This document shows positions 36,934 to 47,440 of a stretch of DNA of 64,000 nucleotides, piece after piece; positions within the stretch are counted from its first letter, which is position 1; the number at the start of each line of letters is the position of its first letter. The translations under genes and the position numbers were made by a program. Origin of the DNA: Adiantum capillus-veneris (Eukaryota; Streptophyta; Polypodiopsida; Polypodiales; Pteridaceae); assembly GCA_014529385.2 (NCBI GenBank), contig CM043965.1, forward strand, positions 63,509,933 through 63,573,932, read 5' to 3'. Below the pieces are notes generated by a model. It worked only from the letters and a program-made list of their open reading frames with translations. It was not told the DNA's origin and made no database searches.

Positions 36934-37140
36934 TGTTGGAAATAGGGTTGCACGGAACTCACACAACTTGCAAAAGATGAATAAGCTCAAGACACACAAC
37001 ATAGAGTAGTATTACTTAGTGTGCAATGGAAAGATTTGTTAGCTCTAGAGTGATGGGAGCATATACAATGCACGGGGGGAAAAACCTCTTAGTGAGGGAA
37101 AAAATGCCCCAGCGGTCCTAAGTGTATTCACACACATCAC
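36934..37140 (-). repeat. Probable 5' LTR of C1
   Basis: On plus it opens TGTTGGAAATAGGG, a common copia LTR terminus, next to the primer-binding site. The outer end near 37135-37140 (...TTCACACA) is a guess because the partner LTR is not in view. Confidence 0.4.
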
Positions 37141-38182
37141 TACCACATATGTATGATGGTAACAATTGTCCAAATAATTTCTTTTGAAGATGTTGCACTC
37201 ATTCTTTTATTTGGAGTGGTGAGTACCGTTGGTTGTTTTTTTGTGATTCTTTGCTTTAGCTTTGATACCCGGTTGTATTTTGGTGGTGGAGACGGCAAAG
37301 ATGATTGTGGTGGTTTCTTTGGTTCCATTGCTTGTTCTCTGATTTGCAGTTGAGTATCCATTTATACTTGGGTTGGCCTAGTACATACATGGTTTACTGG
37401 TTGGGTTGCCTATTCCAAGCGTAAGTTTTTTGATGGTTGCAAGGTGTAGCTAGTTGTTGTTTCTTTGAGATGGAAGGCACCTACAATGTTGTTGGATTTG
37501 GTAGCCATATCTACTGTGGTTTGGTCGCCATGAGTGACTTCTTCACCCAAACTTTCCAGATGGGTTTTCCATGGGGTGATCGAGAAAATTTAGGATACAA
37601 TTCATGCTGTTGTTCGGTTGTAACGGGTTGTACATCCCAAATATAATTAGTTTGTGCTAAGAGAGTGACATAAGAGGTTCCATTATGGAGTGACAAACTT
37701 TCTTGATCGATTTTCCATGGGGTGATTGCAAAAATTTAGACTATTGTTTGGTTGTAATAGGATATACATCCATATAATTAGTCTTTGCTAAGTAAGTGAC
37801 ATAGGAGGTGCCATTAAGGTTGAACTTCCTCCTACCAATCTGAAACTACTTTGTACATTTGCATCCATGAGACGCACAATATGATTGCCTCATTGAGATC
37901 AGTATATGTCATTATATTGAATTGGTGTGGGCAATCATGGCCATCTATGTTGATTGACAAATTGGCTTTGACCATCATCCATTTGTTTGTAGCTCTAAGC
38001 TCTATCTGAAATGGCATCAATTGTGCATCTGCTAACATTTTTAGGTATGTTGAATACTTCATGGAATTAACTTGCACTCTAGTATCAATAAATGGTATCT
38101 CCACATGATCCATATACCAGTTGGATATGGATGTGTACATCCATGCAACCAAAGCTCTGTCTAATTGCTTTGATAGAAGGAG
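37141..38182 (-). pseudogene. R3 retropepsin domain and downstream linker, interrupted by C2
   Basis: Coding signal enters from the right of C2 (about 43674-43860 on minus) and continues at 38182: LLSKQLDRALVAWMYTSI, then VEIPFIDTRVQVN (active-site D-T-G, here D-T-R) with ATNKWMMVKANLSINIDGHD and IILCVSWMQMYKVVSDW, matching a plant retroelement aspartic protease. A Pro/Ser/Lys-rich linker follows to about 37140. Same protease-plus-linker layout as the remnant at 5375-6830. RT is not present. The Gly-to-Arg change, several stops and the C2 insertion show it is dead. Confidence 0.65.
38178..38182. repeat. Target-site duplication of C2, left
   Basis: AGGAG, identical to 43669-43673. Confidence 0.93.
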
Positions 38183-38361
38183 TGTTGGGGTATAAAGACC
38201 AATGTGGTCGCCCAGGTAAGTGGGCGGGTCACATATTCTTTTGTAAAAACCTAATAAGAACTAACTATGCTCCACACATTACAGTAGAGCGAGTTCACCA
38301 TATCGTTGTGCTCTTCTTCTCGCACTCTCTCTCGCGTCGCACTTCCGCTCGTACTCCTTCA
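38183..38361 (+). repeat. C2 5' LTR (179 bp)
   Basis: TGTTGGGGTATAAAG...CTCCTTCA. It matches 43477-43668 except for a few substitutions and a 13-bp indel near position 48. TATAAAG at about 38191 may be the promoter TATA box and is shared by both LTRs. Confidence 0.95.
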
Positions 38362-38363
38362 AC

Positions 38364-38375
38364 TGGTATCAGAGC
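38364..38375 (+). other. Primer-binding site of C2
   Basis: TGGTATCAGAGC, a perfect match to the usual plant initiator tRNA-Met complement, two bases after the LTR. Confidence 0.93.
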
Positions 38376-39407
38376 TCAGATCGAGGCTCGGGGCAGCACT
38401 GCAGGAGGCTAGAGTCACCAACTCACATTGGAGTGAAATTCGACAGGCGAAGACACGGCCCCAAATCTCGGCCACCGTTCGGCTTCGACAAACTTTTGCG
38501 CAGGCCATTTTCGACTACGTGGTCTCAGCGGGTGCAGATCCGACTTTGCAAATTTGGGGTTTTCGGCCTACGACTGCAGGTGTTGAGGATATCGACACTC
38601 CCAGAGTGTTGATTTGTGGCTGTCTACACATCGAAGGACGGCTCATAGTTCTTGGAGGCGTGTCACATACGACACGGACGCATCTACACACAGACTGTAG
38701 GCGACATCCACTAGTTCACCAGGTAGCTTGTGTTTGCTGCTTGATATTCCAGATTTCATCCTGACATTGCAAGTACTTCCACATGGGATGTATTGTCAGA
38801 GATGATGTATGTTTGTTGAGGGTTTGCTGGCTGTGAGTCACGCAGCAAACAACCGCCGCAGCGGTTACAGCATATAGTGGGAAATTTGTGGATGTATGAC
38901 TTTGTGGGAAGTCTATGTACTGTCAGATTTACTGCAGCCTTTGTTGAGGGTCGAGTGAGGTTTTATTGAGCTGGGGGATTCTCGAATTTTGAGATCCTTT
39001 CAGTGATACAGGTCTTGGAGCGATCCCTCAAGCACCCTTAGATAGGCAGCTAGGATGTATTGACTGTGAGTTAGACAGTTGGGATTGCATCTTTGCTTTA
39101 CTGCCGTTGAGGCATTGTCACAGTCTATGCTTATAGGACAGTGACAAGACAGTGAGAGACAGTACAGGTGCATGACAGGTTTACCCGCAGCTTACAGTGT
39201 CAGAGAGACAGTGTTTTTTGAGCTGTTTTTTGGTCTGTTTTTTTGAGTACACCAGAGCCATTTTACAAAGGAGACTCTGCCAAAATTTATGCAGAATCTG
39301 AAGTTTTCTTGGTTCATTTGACAGGTTGATATTGGTTCAGAGGTCAGTTTACAGGGGAAACTCTGCCGAATTTTTCCCAGGAAAGTAAACCACTGTGAAG
39401 CGTAGCT
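38376..39407 (+). other. C2 untranslated leader
   Basis: About 1.03 kb between the primer site and the gag start. No conserved protein seen. It probably holds the packaging and dimerisation signals, but none can be identified by eye. Confidence 0.6.
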
Positions 39408-42400
39408 ATGGCTGGATCACAGGACACTGCTCTTTACAATATCAAGAAGCTAGATGGAACCAATTTCCCATTGTGGAAGAAGCAAATTTGGCACGTGTTG
39501 GTACAAAAGAAGCAGATAAAACCTATAAAGCTCAAGGGGATAAAACCAGAAGACATGGACGAAGATGAATGGAGCGAAATGGATGAATTGGCACTTTCTA
39601 CCATTATGCTGACTTTGGCAGAAAGCGTTTACTTCAATGTAGCAGACGAGATGTTGGCTTATCAAGCATGGTTAAAGTTGAGTGATCTTTATGAGAAGCA
39701 GAGTGCAGCTTCACAGGTATACTGGCTTAAGAAGCTTGTTGACTTGAAGATGAAAGAAGGGACACCTATGTCCAATCATCTGAATGAATTCAACACAATT
39801 TATAGTCAGTTGTCAGCTCAAGGTGTCAATTTTGATGAACCTGTTAGAGCTATGTTCCTATTGATCACATTGCCGGAAAGTTGGGACACTTTTCGCACAG
39901 CTTTGAGTAATTCTGCACCTCCAGATGGTTTGAACATAGCAGGTGTAGAAGGAAGTCTGCTTATTGAAGAAACCAATAGAAAGACAATGGACAAAGGCAA
40001 AGGAACAGCCTTAGTTGTCAGGGGAAGGACCAAAGAAAAGTACAAAGGTGGAAAGAGGAATCAGTCTCGTAGCAAGTCCCGCAGTGCTAAAGGAAAGAGT
40101 GACATAGAATGCTACCATTGCGGCAAGAAGGGTCACATGAAAAGAGACTGCAGAGAATGGAAAGTCGAAAAAGGCAAAGAGAAAGCTGAAGACCATGGTG
40201 AGAAGAACAAGTCCTCAGTGAAGATTCAAGAAATAAATATGACAAACATTGTTGCAAAGGATGACAGTCTAGTGTCAGGAGACATCTACTTCTTGAAGAA
40301 TACAATGGACTCAGCTCTTCTTACATCATCTGATGGAAATGCACTGAGTGACTGGATTATAGACTCAGGGGCATCACTTCATGTGTCTCCAAACAAGGAG
40401 TGGTTTACTTCTTATGTGACCACTAAAGATCATGTTCGGCTAGGCAATGGGCAGACATGTGAGATCTTAGGTGTTGGAGATGTTCAATTGAAGTTTCAAA
40501 ATGGCTCTTCTTTCACGCTGAAGAATGTGAGACATGTTCCCGCAATTACAAAGAGCTTGATCAGTACAGGTTCAGTTGATGATGCTGGCTACGTCACCAC
40601 TTTTGGACAGAACATGTGGAAGATATCCAAGGGTTCTATGACAGTAGCACATGGAGTAAAGTCTGGAGGACTTTACATTATTTATGTATCAAATGTCTCT
40701 AAAAATGTAATCAATGTAACCGAGCAGCCGAACGTTTCTTTGTGGCATAGCTGGTTAGGACATATGTCCAAGAAGGGAATGGAAATCTTGTCTCGTTCTG
40801 GTTATTTGCCTGGCTTTTCATTTAATGATTTTGAATTCTGTGAACATTGTCTGTATGGTAAGCAAACACAGCAGCCACATAAGCATAGAAGTAGTAGAAG
40901 AGATACACAGTTGGCACTTGTTCATAGTGATTTGTGTGGACCTATGCCTAACCTATCTCTAGGGGGAGCTTCTTACTTTATGACATTTATAGATGATTAC
41001 TCGAGGAATGTATGGGTTTACTTTCTCAAGCACAAGGATGCAGCGTTTAGTGTTTTCAAAACGTTTGTGATACTTGTGGAGAATCAGAGTGGCAAGAAGC
41101 TTAAATGCTTACGCAGTGACAATGGTGGAGAGTATGTTTCAAAGGCCTTTCATGACTTTTGTGAGTCAAAAGGTATAAAACGTGAACTTAATGCTCCTTA
41201 CAATCCTCCTCAAAATGGTGTTGCTGAGAGGATGAATAGGACCATACAAGAGAAGGTCAGAAGTATGTTGTCTAATGCACAACTGCCAAATGGGTTTTGG
41301 GCTGAAGCTGTATCAACAGCTGTTCATCTTGTAAATAGATCTCCTAGCAAGGTTTTGCAGAAGGATTCAGTGCCAGAGATGGTATGGTCAGGCAAAATGC
41401 CCTCATACAAGCATCTCAGAGTCTTTGGCTATGAGGCATATACTCACGTTCCAAAGGAATTTAGGAACAAACTTGAGCCAAAGAGTAGAAAGTGCATCTT
41501 TCTAGGCTATGGTAATTCTGGTGAGATGGGGTACAGACTTTGGGATCCCGAATCCAGAAAGGTTGTCCGCAGCAATGATGTTCACTTTAATGAATCCAAA
41601 TATCATTCTAAACCAGAGAGGGTTGAGGAGATTAGAAGAGTTGTCTTCCAAGAAGATGGACCTGCACGTGCAAAACAAAATGTCAGGGCTCAAGAGGAGC
41701 AAGGACAGGATAGAGTGGAACCACAGGTTGTGGCTGAGCCTGAGCCACCTATTGTGTGTAGATCTGGACGTGTCACGCGACCTCCTGATAGGTTTGTTCC
41801 ATCTATGAACTATGTCATGTTTACTGATTGCAATGAGCCTTCATGTTACAAGGAAGCATTGCAAATGAAGGACTCTGGGAATTGGCAATTGGCCATGCAG
41901 TCAGAGATGACAGCTCTACATAAAACCAGACATGGAAGCTAGTTAAGTTACCACGAGGCAAAAAGGCTCTACCCTGTAAATGGGTTTACAGGTATAAGAT
42001 CACCGCTCATGATAGTCAGCCAAAGTACAAAGCAAGGCTTGTTGCCAAGGGCTTTAAGCAAGAACAAGGCATTGACTTTGATGAAGTCTTCTCTCCGGTG
42101 GTCAAGATGACTACATTGAGATGCTTTCTTGCATTGGTTGCCATATTAGATTTGGTGTTGCACCAAATGGATGTCAAGACAGCGTTCTTGCATGGTGATT
42201 TAGATGTGGAAATTTACATGCAGCAGCCAGAAGGGTTTGTTGAGAAAGGCAAGGAAGATTGGGTATGCTAGTTGTTAAAGAGTCTTTATGGCTTAAAACA
42301 ATCACCGAGGGCATGGTACCATAAATTCCACAAGTTTATGCTTTCTCAAGGCTACAAACGTAGTGAATTCGATCACTGTCTATATACAAAGAAGGCTAAG

Positions 42401-43348
42401 GATGGCAGTTGGCTGATCCTTATTTTGTATGTGGATGACATGTTGATTGCTGGCAAGCACTTGGAAGAAATTTCATCTTTGAAGTCAAAGATGGCAAAAT
42501 CGTTTGACATGAAAGACATGGGTGAGGCAAGTCATATACTTGGTATGCGCATTGAGAGAGACAGATCAAAGAAGTTGATTTGGTTATCTCAAACAGAGTA
42601 TATTGACAAGGTTTTGCAACGTTTCAATATGGAGAAGGGAAAGGCATTGAGTGTTCCATTGCCACCATATGTGAAACTTAGCAAACAAGATTGTCCTGTG
42701 TCTGAGGCAGAACAGGCTGAAATGGATAAGATTCCATATGCGTCTGCAGTGGGTAGTTTGATGTATGCAATGATTGCTACTGGCCTAGACATTGCATTTG
42801 CAGTGGGAGTAGTAAGTCGATACATGTCAAACCCAGGCAAGAAACATTGGGAGGCAGTGAAAGGAATATTGAGATACCTGAAAGCTACAAAGAGTATGCG
42901 TATATGCTATGGGAGTCAGGAGCTAAGTGTAAAGGGTTTTACAGACTCAGATTATGCAGGTGACTTAGACAACCGAAGGTCTACATCAGGGTATGTCTTT
43001 ACATTGGCTGGTGGAGCAGTATCATGGCGTTCTAGATTACAAGATTGTGTTACTCAGTCTACTATAGAGGCTGAATATGTTGCAGCATCAGAGGCATGCA
43101 AAGAATCAATTTGGCTTAATCGACTAGTAACAGATTTGGGAATCAAAGAAGAGATGCCTGTGTTATATTGTGATAGTCAAAGTGCTATACAATTGGCTCG
43201 CAATCCAATTTATCACTCAAAGACAAAGCATCTGGATGTGAAGTATCATTTCATCAGGGAAATGCTCGAGGATAAGCAACTTCAGCTTGTCAGAGTTCAC
43301 ACCACAGAAAATCCTACTGATCTACTTACAAAAGGACTTCCCTCATAG
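39408..43348 (+). pseudogene. C2 gag-pol polyprotein, one frameshift and one stop
   Basis: An 844-codon frame (39408-41942) and its continuation (to 43348) form one copia polyprotein of ~1310 residues. Gag is at residues 1-230 (KLDGTNFPLWKKQI; UBN2-type body) and the zinc knuckle CYHCGKKGHMKRDC at ~235-248. Protease active site is WIIDSGASLH (Asp ~319). GAG-pre-integrase has WHSWLGH...CEHC. Integrase catalytic residues are D508 (HSDLCGP), D571 (RSDNGGEY) and E607 (NGVAERMNR), a D-D-35-E spacing. RT has AFLHGDLDVEIYMQQPEGF and the catalytic LYVDDMLIAG. RNase H has TDSDYAGD, TIEAEYVA and CDSQSAIQLARN. A one-base loss near 41925 shifts the frame just before the RT domain, and TAG at 42269-42271 interrupts the segment before LLKSLYGLKQSPRAWY. 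All catalytic residues are otherwise kept. A Tork-like lineage is likely. Confidence 0.94.
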
Positions 43349-43465
43349 AGCTTTGCGCATTTTCGCAAGCAGTTAGGTGTAGGGTAGTACATCACTTCTC
43401 TACATCTCTTGTATATTAGCTTGTATAGTAGCTTCTCTCACACTTAAAGTACCACATTGGACTTT

Positions 43466-43476
43466 AAGTGGGAGGT
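43466..43476 (+). other. Polypurine tract of C2
   Basis: AAGTGGGAGGT lies against the 3' LTR start. Confidence 0.75.
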
Positions 43477-43668
43477 TGTTGGGGTATAAAGCCCAATGTG
43501 GTCGCCCAGGTAAGTGGGCAGGCCGCCAGGTATGTACACATATTCTTTTGTAAAAACCTAATAAGAACTAACTATGCTCTACACATTACAGTAGAGCGAG
43601 TTCACCATATCGTTGTGCTCTTCTTCTCGCAGTCTCTCTCGCGTCGCACTTCCGCTCGTACTCCTTCA
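43477..43668 (+). repeat. C2 3' LTR (192 bp)
   Basis: Second LTR copy, longer than the 5' LTR by 13 bases (extra CCGCCAGGTATGT-like segment near 43523-43536 that partly repeats the preceding GCCCAGGTAAGT). Confidence 0.95.
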
Positions 43669-43673
43669 AGGAG
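43669..43673. repeat. Target-site duplication of C2, right
   Basis: AGGAG, identical to 38178-38182. Confidence 0.93.
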
Positions 43674-44040
43674 TTGGGGTTTTTAGTTGTTGAATTTGTT
43701 TTGTGGTTTGTCATTCCTTGTGCTTTAAATATGTAACTTTTCTTCTTCTTGAGCTTATGCTTAAATGGATTGAGTGTTTTGCTTTTGTTCTACTGCTTGA
43801 TGAATTGTTTCTAGCATTTCAATTGTTAGTGGTCAACCTGTAAACACTAATCCGGTTAGGCATTTCTTCTCCTTCTAATGTTACAAAGTTTTATGGAACC
43901 ACTGGATAATATGTCGCTAATCATAAATGAGCCATTACCTTGCTTTTTTTACTTTTTGGAGTGTTGTTTAATACATAGTCACCCTTTTGAGACTCCTTGT
44001 TGATCATGGAATTCCTTCATGTGCTTTTTTTGTGCGTAGA
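43674..44040 (-). pseudogene. R3 gag-protease linker continued, beyond C2
   Basis: On minus, IEMLETIHQAVEQKQNTQS leads toward the protease at 38182 once C2 is removed. Broken by several stops. No other feature seen. Confidence 0.4.
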
Positions 44041-44049
44041 TGGTAGTGA

Positions 44050-44900
44050 CAGCTCGCACATGTAGTTCATCTAGCTTCTCTAGCTGGCATATTTATTCAA
44101 AGAGTTAGCTAGCTGCTCTAGCTGGTTTTTTGTTCAAAGAGTTCATGTCATGTCCATTATAAGTTCTTGGCTATTTGAAGTGTAGGAATCAAGAACTCCA
44201 CGGGTAGTATGGCATTAGCTCCAAACACCATATTCAAAGGTGTTTTTCCTATTATTGTTTTGTAAGCAACTTAATATGCCCAAAGAGATGAATGTAGCTT
44301 TTTTTCCTAGTCTACTCTTGAATCGTCCACTATTTTGGTGAGCACTATGCATAGATTTTCTTTTGTACTCTTTGCTTGTCCATTTGCTCGAGAATGATAT
44401 GGTGCTGATTTATGATGAATCACCATGAATCTTCTAACAAGGATTCAATCATTTTGTTTATGAAGTGAGTCCCCTTGTCACTCACTATTTCGATTGACAA
44501 CCCTTATCTTATAAAGGTTTTTTATACAAGAACTATGTTTTTGTTTGAGTATAGTTTCTTTGCATTGCTTTGGCTTCTACCCATTTGGTTAGATAGTCGG
44601 TGGCCACAATGATATGTTGAGCTTGTGTTCTATATGCAGGAGGTGTGATAGGTCCAACGATATCAATACCCCATTCTGAAAAAACCCTTGCTTCCATCAT
44701 AGCTCGTAATGGCATTTTGTCTCACCTCATAGGTGCTTTAGTATGTTGGCATTGATCACAATGTTTCACATATTGTTCGACATCCATGAACAAGGCCGCC
44801 GGCCACCAAATCCCTACAAGAAGTGTTTCTTTCATCTGTAGAAAAATGTCCGCCTGCGTGGCCCTAACATAAGCTTGCTCATGAATTCATATATATTCAC
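44050..44900 (-). pseudogene. Ty3/gypsy integrase remnant (minus strand)
   Basis: From right to left: FMDVEQYVKHCDQCQHTKAP (end of the HHCC finger), FSEWGIDIVGPITPP with the first catalytic Asp, HIIVATDYLTKWVEAKAM, then in a shifted frame IEIVSDKGTHFINKMIE with the second Asp. The HPQANGQAE-type block is decayed. The DYLTKWVEA motif is typical of Tat/Athila-type plant gypsy integrases. It lies upstream of the R3 protease on the same strand, the wrong order for one element, so it is probably from a separate insertion. Confidence 0.75.
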
Positions 44901-44985
44901 TTTTTGTGGCACATATTTGCAAGTTGTTATCATTTCCTTGCTCATAGACTCGGAGAAAATCCTAAAAAGCAAAAAGAGACAAAAT

Positions 44986-45558
44986 GAACTACATATCAAA
45001 GAGGATGTGTGGAAGGGAGAATTTTAAACCATAACTCCCTAAAGAAAGTTAGTCATCTACACCTATTGTAAGATAAGATTTAGTTATGAGATGTTAGAAG
45101 TCAATTATACTATTGTAAAAACCACATACCCTTTGCTAAAGAAATTAGGTAATATTTTAGTAGTCATTACTACAAAAAAAATTCAAAGGATCTTAGTCCC
45201 GTTAAAGACTAACACATGATAAACATCTCAATCATTATTTGAACATCTCAATCATAAACATCTTCTAGGATGAGACAACCAATGGGGGAACAACAAGTCA
45301 CTCAGCTGAAAGGTCCTTGCTATGAAAGTGGAGGTAATTATTGGGCACAAGTGTGTCCACACAAAGGTGAGCGAATAAAGATTTTTGGGTTTTTTTTTTG
45401 TTTTCTGGGTTGTGAAATAGATCATGTACTTACAAACTTCCCCAAGAATCGTGAAAACAAAGGAAAAACAACGATGAATGTCATTGGAGTTTTGCCTTAT
45501 TTGAGTGGATTTGAAACCAAGCCAACAATTCCTATCAAAGTGATAGCTAGAGCTTAGG
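44986..45558. repeat. Left arm of a 1.26 kb hairpin
   Basis: Reverse complement of 45666-46245 with scattered differences. Starts GAACTACATATCAAAGAGG and ends GATAGCTAGAGCTTAGG. Contains a gag zinc-knuckle-like sequence on plus (CYESGGNYWAQVC) that has lost its second Cys and its His. Confidence 0.93.
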
Positions 45559-45665
45559 CAATTTTGGCTTTTCCTGAACTGGCACGTTTCTTGCTGACTT
45601 TTCCTAAACTGGCATGTTTCTTGCTTGCTTTTCCTAAACTGGCATGTTTCTTGCGGCTTGTTGAG
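45559..45665 (+). repeat. Hairpin loop with three ~32-bp tandem units
   Basis: The 107-bp spacer holds three copies of a unit CTTTTCCTRAACTGGCAYGT plus TTCTTGC, starting near 45568, 45598 and 45627. Confidence 0.85.
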
Positions 45666-46245
45666 CCTAAGCTCTAGCTATCACATTGATAGCAATTGTT
45701 GGCTTGGTTTCAAATCCACTCAACTAAGGCAAAACTCCAAGGACATTCATCGTTGTTTTTCCTTTGTTTTTAGGATTCTTGGGGAAGTTTGTAAGTACAT
45801 GATCTATTTTAGAACCCACAAAAGACAACAAAAAAAAAAACCCAAAAATATTTGTTCGCTCACCTTTGTGTGGACACACTTGTGCCCAATGATTATCTCC
45901 ACATTCATAGCAAGGACCTTTCAACTGAGTGACTTGTTGTTCCCCCATTGGTTGTCTCGTCCTACGAGATGTTTATGATTGAGATGTTCAAATAATGATT
46001 GAGATGTTTATCTTGTGTAAATCTTTAACGGGAGTAAGATCCTTTGACTGTTTTTTTGTAGTAATGACTACTAAAATATTACCTAATTGCTTTAGCAAAG
46101 GGTATGCGGTTTTTACAATAGTATAATTGAATTCTAACATCTCATAACTAAATATTATCTTATAATAGGTGTAGATGACTAACTTTCTTTAGGGAGCTAT
46201 GGTTTAAAATTATCCCTTCCGCACATCCTCTTTGCTGTATAGTTC
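45666..46245. repeat. Right arm of the 1.26 kb hairpin
   Basis: Its minus strand encodes KGPCYECGDNHWAQVCPHKG, a C-x2-C-x3-H-x4-C zinc knuckle, then a Lys/Asn-rich stretch to 45724. The knuckle is intact in this arm, so this is probably the original and the left arm the inverted copy. Confidence 0.93.
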
Positions 46246-46339
46246 AAGAAGCGTAGTGCAATATATTATCGACCATTTATTTTTGCATATAGATTATTAT
46301 ATATAGGGTTTTGAATTTGGCATGATACAATAATTAATC

Positions 46340-47440
46340 GTGTCTCCTAGAGGGAATGGATTGACTACTAATGCCATTGTGCCAATCGTACCCCGATCAA
46401 CTATCATTGATTGTAACATCAATGCTATGATTTGGAAATCTAAACCTGGGATTTTCAATGGAGAAGACAAAGATGTCAACAAGGTTCTTAAGGATTGGAT
46501 TGAGCGTATGGAGGACTACTTTGATTTGGCTCACTCAATTGTCAAGAACAAAGCCATAATTAATGAGCTCAAACTTGAAAATGTGGCCAAGCATTGGTGG
46601 AGGGATTATTATGATAAGAATAATTTCAATCCAAAATCAACAACTTGTGCTCACCTTAAATTGCAACTAAAGAGAAATTATCAAAATAAGGTATATCATT
46701 CGGACCATATAAATTAATTTCTCTATTGTACTCACATCAGAGAGCCAAAAGGTTAGAGTCATACTACCAATATTTCTTGACCCTTGTCAAGTGCTCTCTA
46801 GTAGGGATGGATCAACAAGTCAAGGCAGCACATTTTGTGTCACATTTACACAAGCCTATGAAGACTAAACTCCAAAGTCTATGCCTTACAAATTTTGTAG
46901 ATTTCCTGAATACAAGTAATCTAATTATAATTGAACCATGCATTGGTGGGGAAGTGGAAACCAAAACTTGCTTTTGTATGTGAGATCAAGAGACCTTAAC
47001 TTGATGAGGAACCAAGCTAAGCCCTCAAACTCACAAAGAAGAGAGAATTCTTTATGCATGAAGGCTAGATGAGATCATCTTCACCACACTTCTCTTGACC
47101 TTGACCATCAGTCTAGAGATTGTTTTTAATTGACCCAAATCATACAAGATTAGCGTATATTTTTTAGGCCAATAATCAAAACCCAAAGCAAACTTTCAGG
47201 AGCTTTGACCTAAATCTTTTGCAACCCATTACTAGGACTCTTATCAAGACCAAAGACCACCACAAAACTAGGGAAATTTTAGACTTGGGAATCCAATCTT
47301 TACAAGAAATGGACCACCCATCAAGAACAAGAAACCTTGTCTAGAAAGAATCAACAATCTCAAGGAGAAAATCAAGCCAACATAGCTAAGCATACTCAAC
47401 ATGAAATCAATCTAATGCTTATATTCATGCAACAATTGTC
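46340..47440 (+). pseudogene. Gag remnant related to G2 gag
   Basis: Begins SPRGNGLTTNA after a GTG in place of the ATG of G2, then IDCNINAMIW, VLKDWIERMEDYFDLAHS and HWWRDYYDKNN, clearly homologous to G2 gag. A frameshift near 46720 leads to ESYYQYFLTLVKCSLVGMDQ. At about 47062-47125 the zinc knuckle is reduced to HLHHTSLDLDHQSRDC, with two Cys ligands replaced. Pol is not present. A diverged sister of the G2 family, dead. Confidence 0.75.

Larger units (their letters stand above)
38183..43668 (+). mobile_element. Nearly intact Ty1/copia retrotransposon C2
   Basis: A full 5486-bp element: 179-bp 5' LTR, initiator-tRNA-Met primer site, ~1 kb leader, one gag-pol gene, purine tract, 192-bp 3' LTR and a perfect 5-bp target duplication. 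Only one frameshift and one stop break the polyprotein, so it is the youngest element in the window. It is inserted within the R3 coding sequence. Confidence 0.95.

Noticed and set aside
44050-46000. Joining the integrase at 44.05-44.9 kb, the zinc knuckle at 45.9 kb and the R3 protease at 38 kb into one minus-strand element
   Set aside because: On the minus strand the order would be gag knuckle, integrase, protease, which no gypsy element has. Separate elements or rearrangement are more likely.
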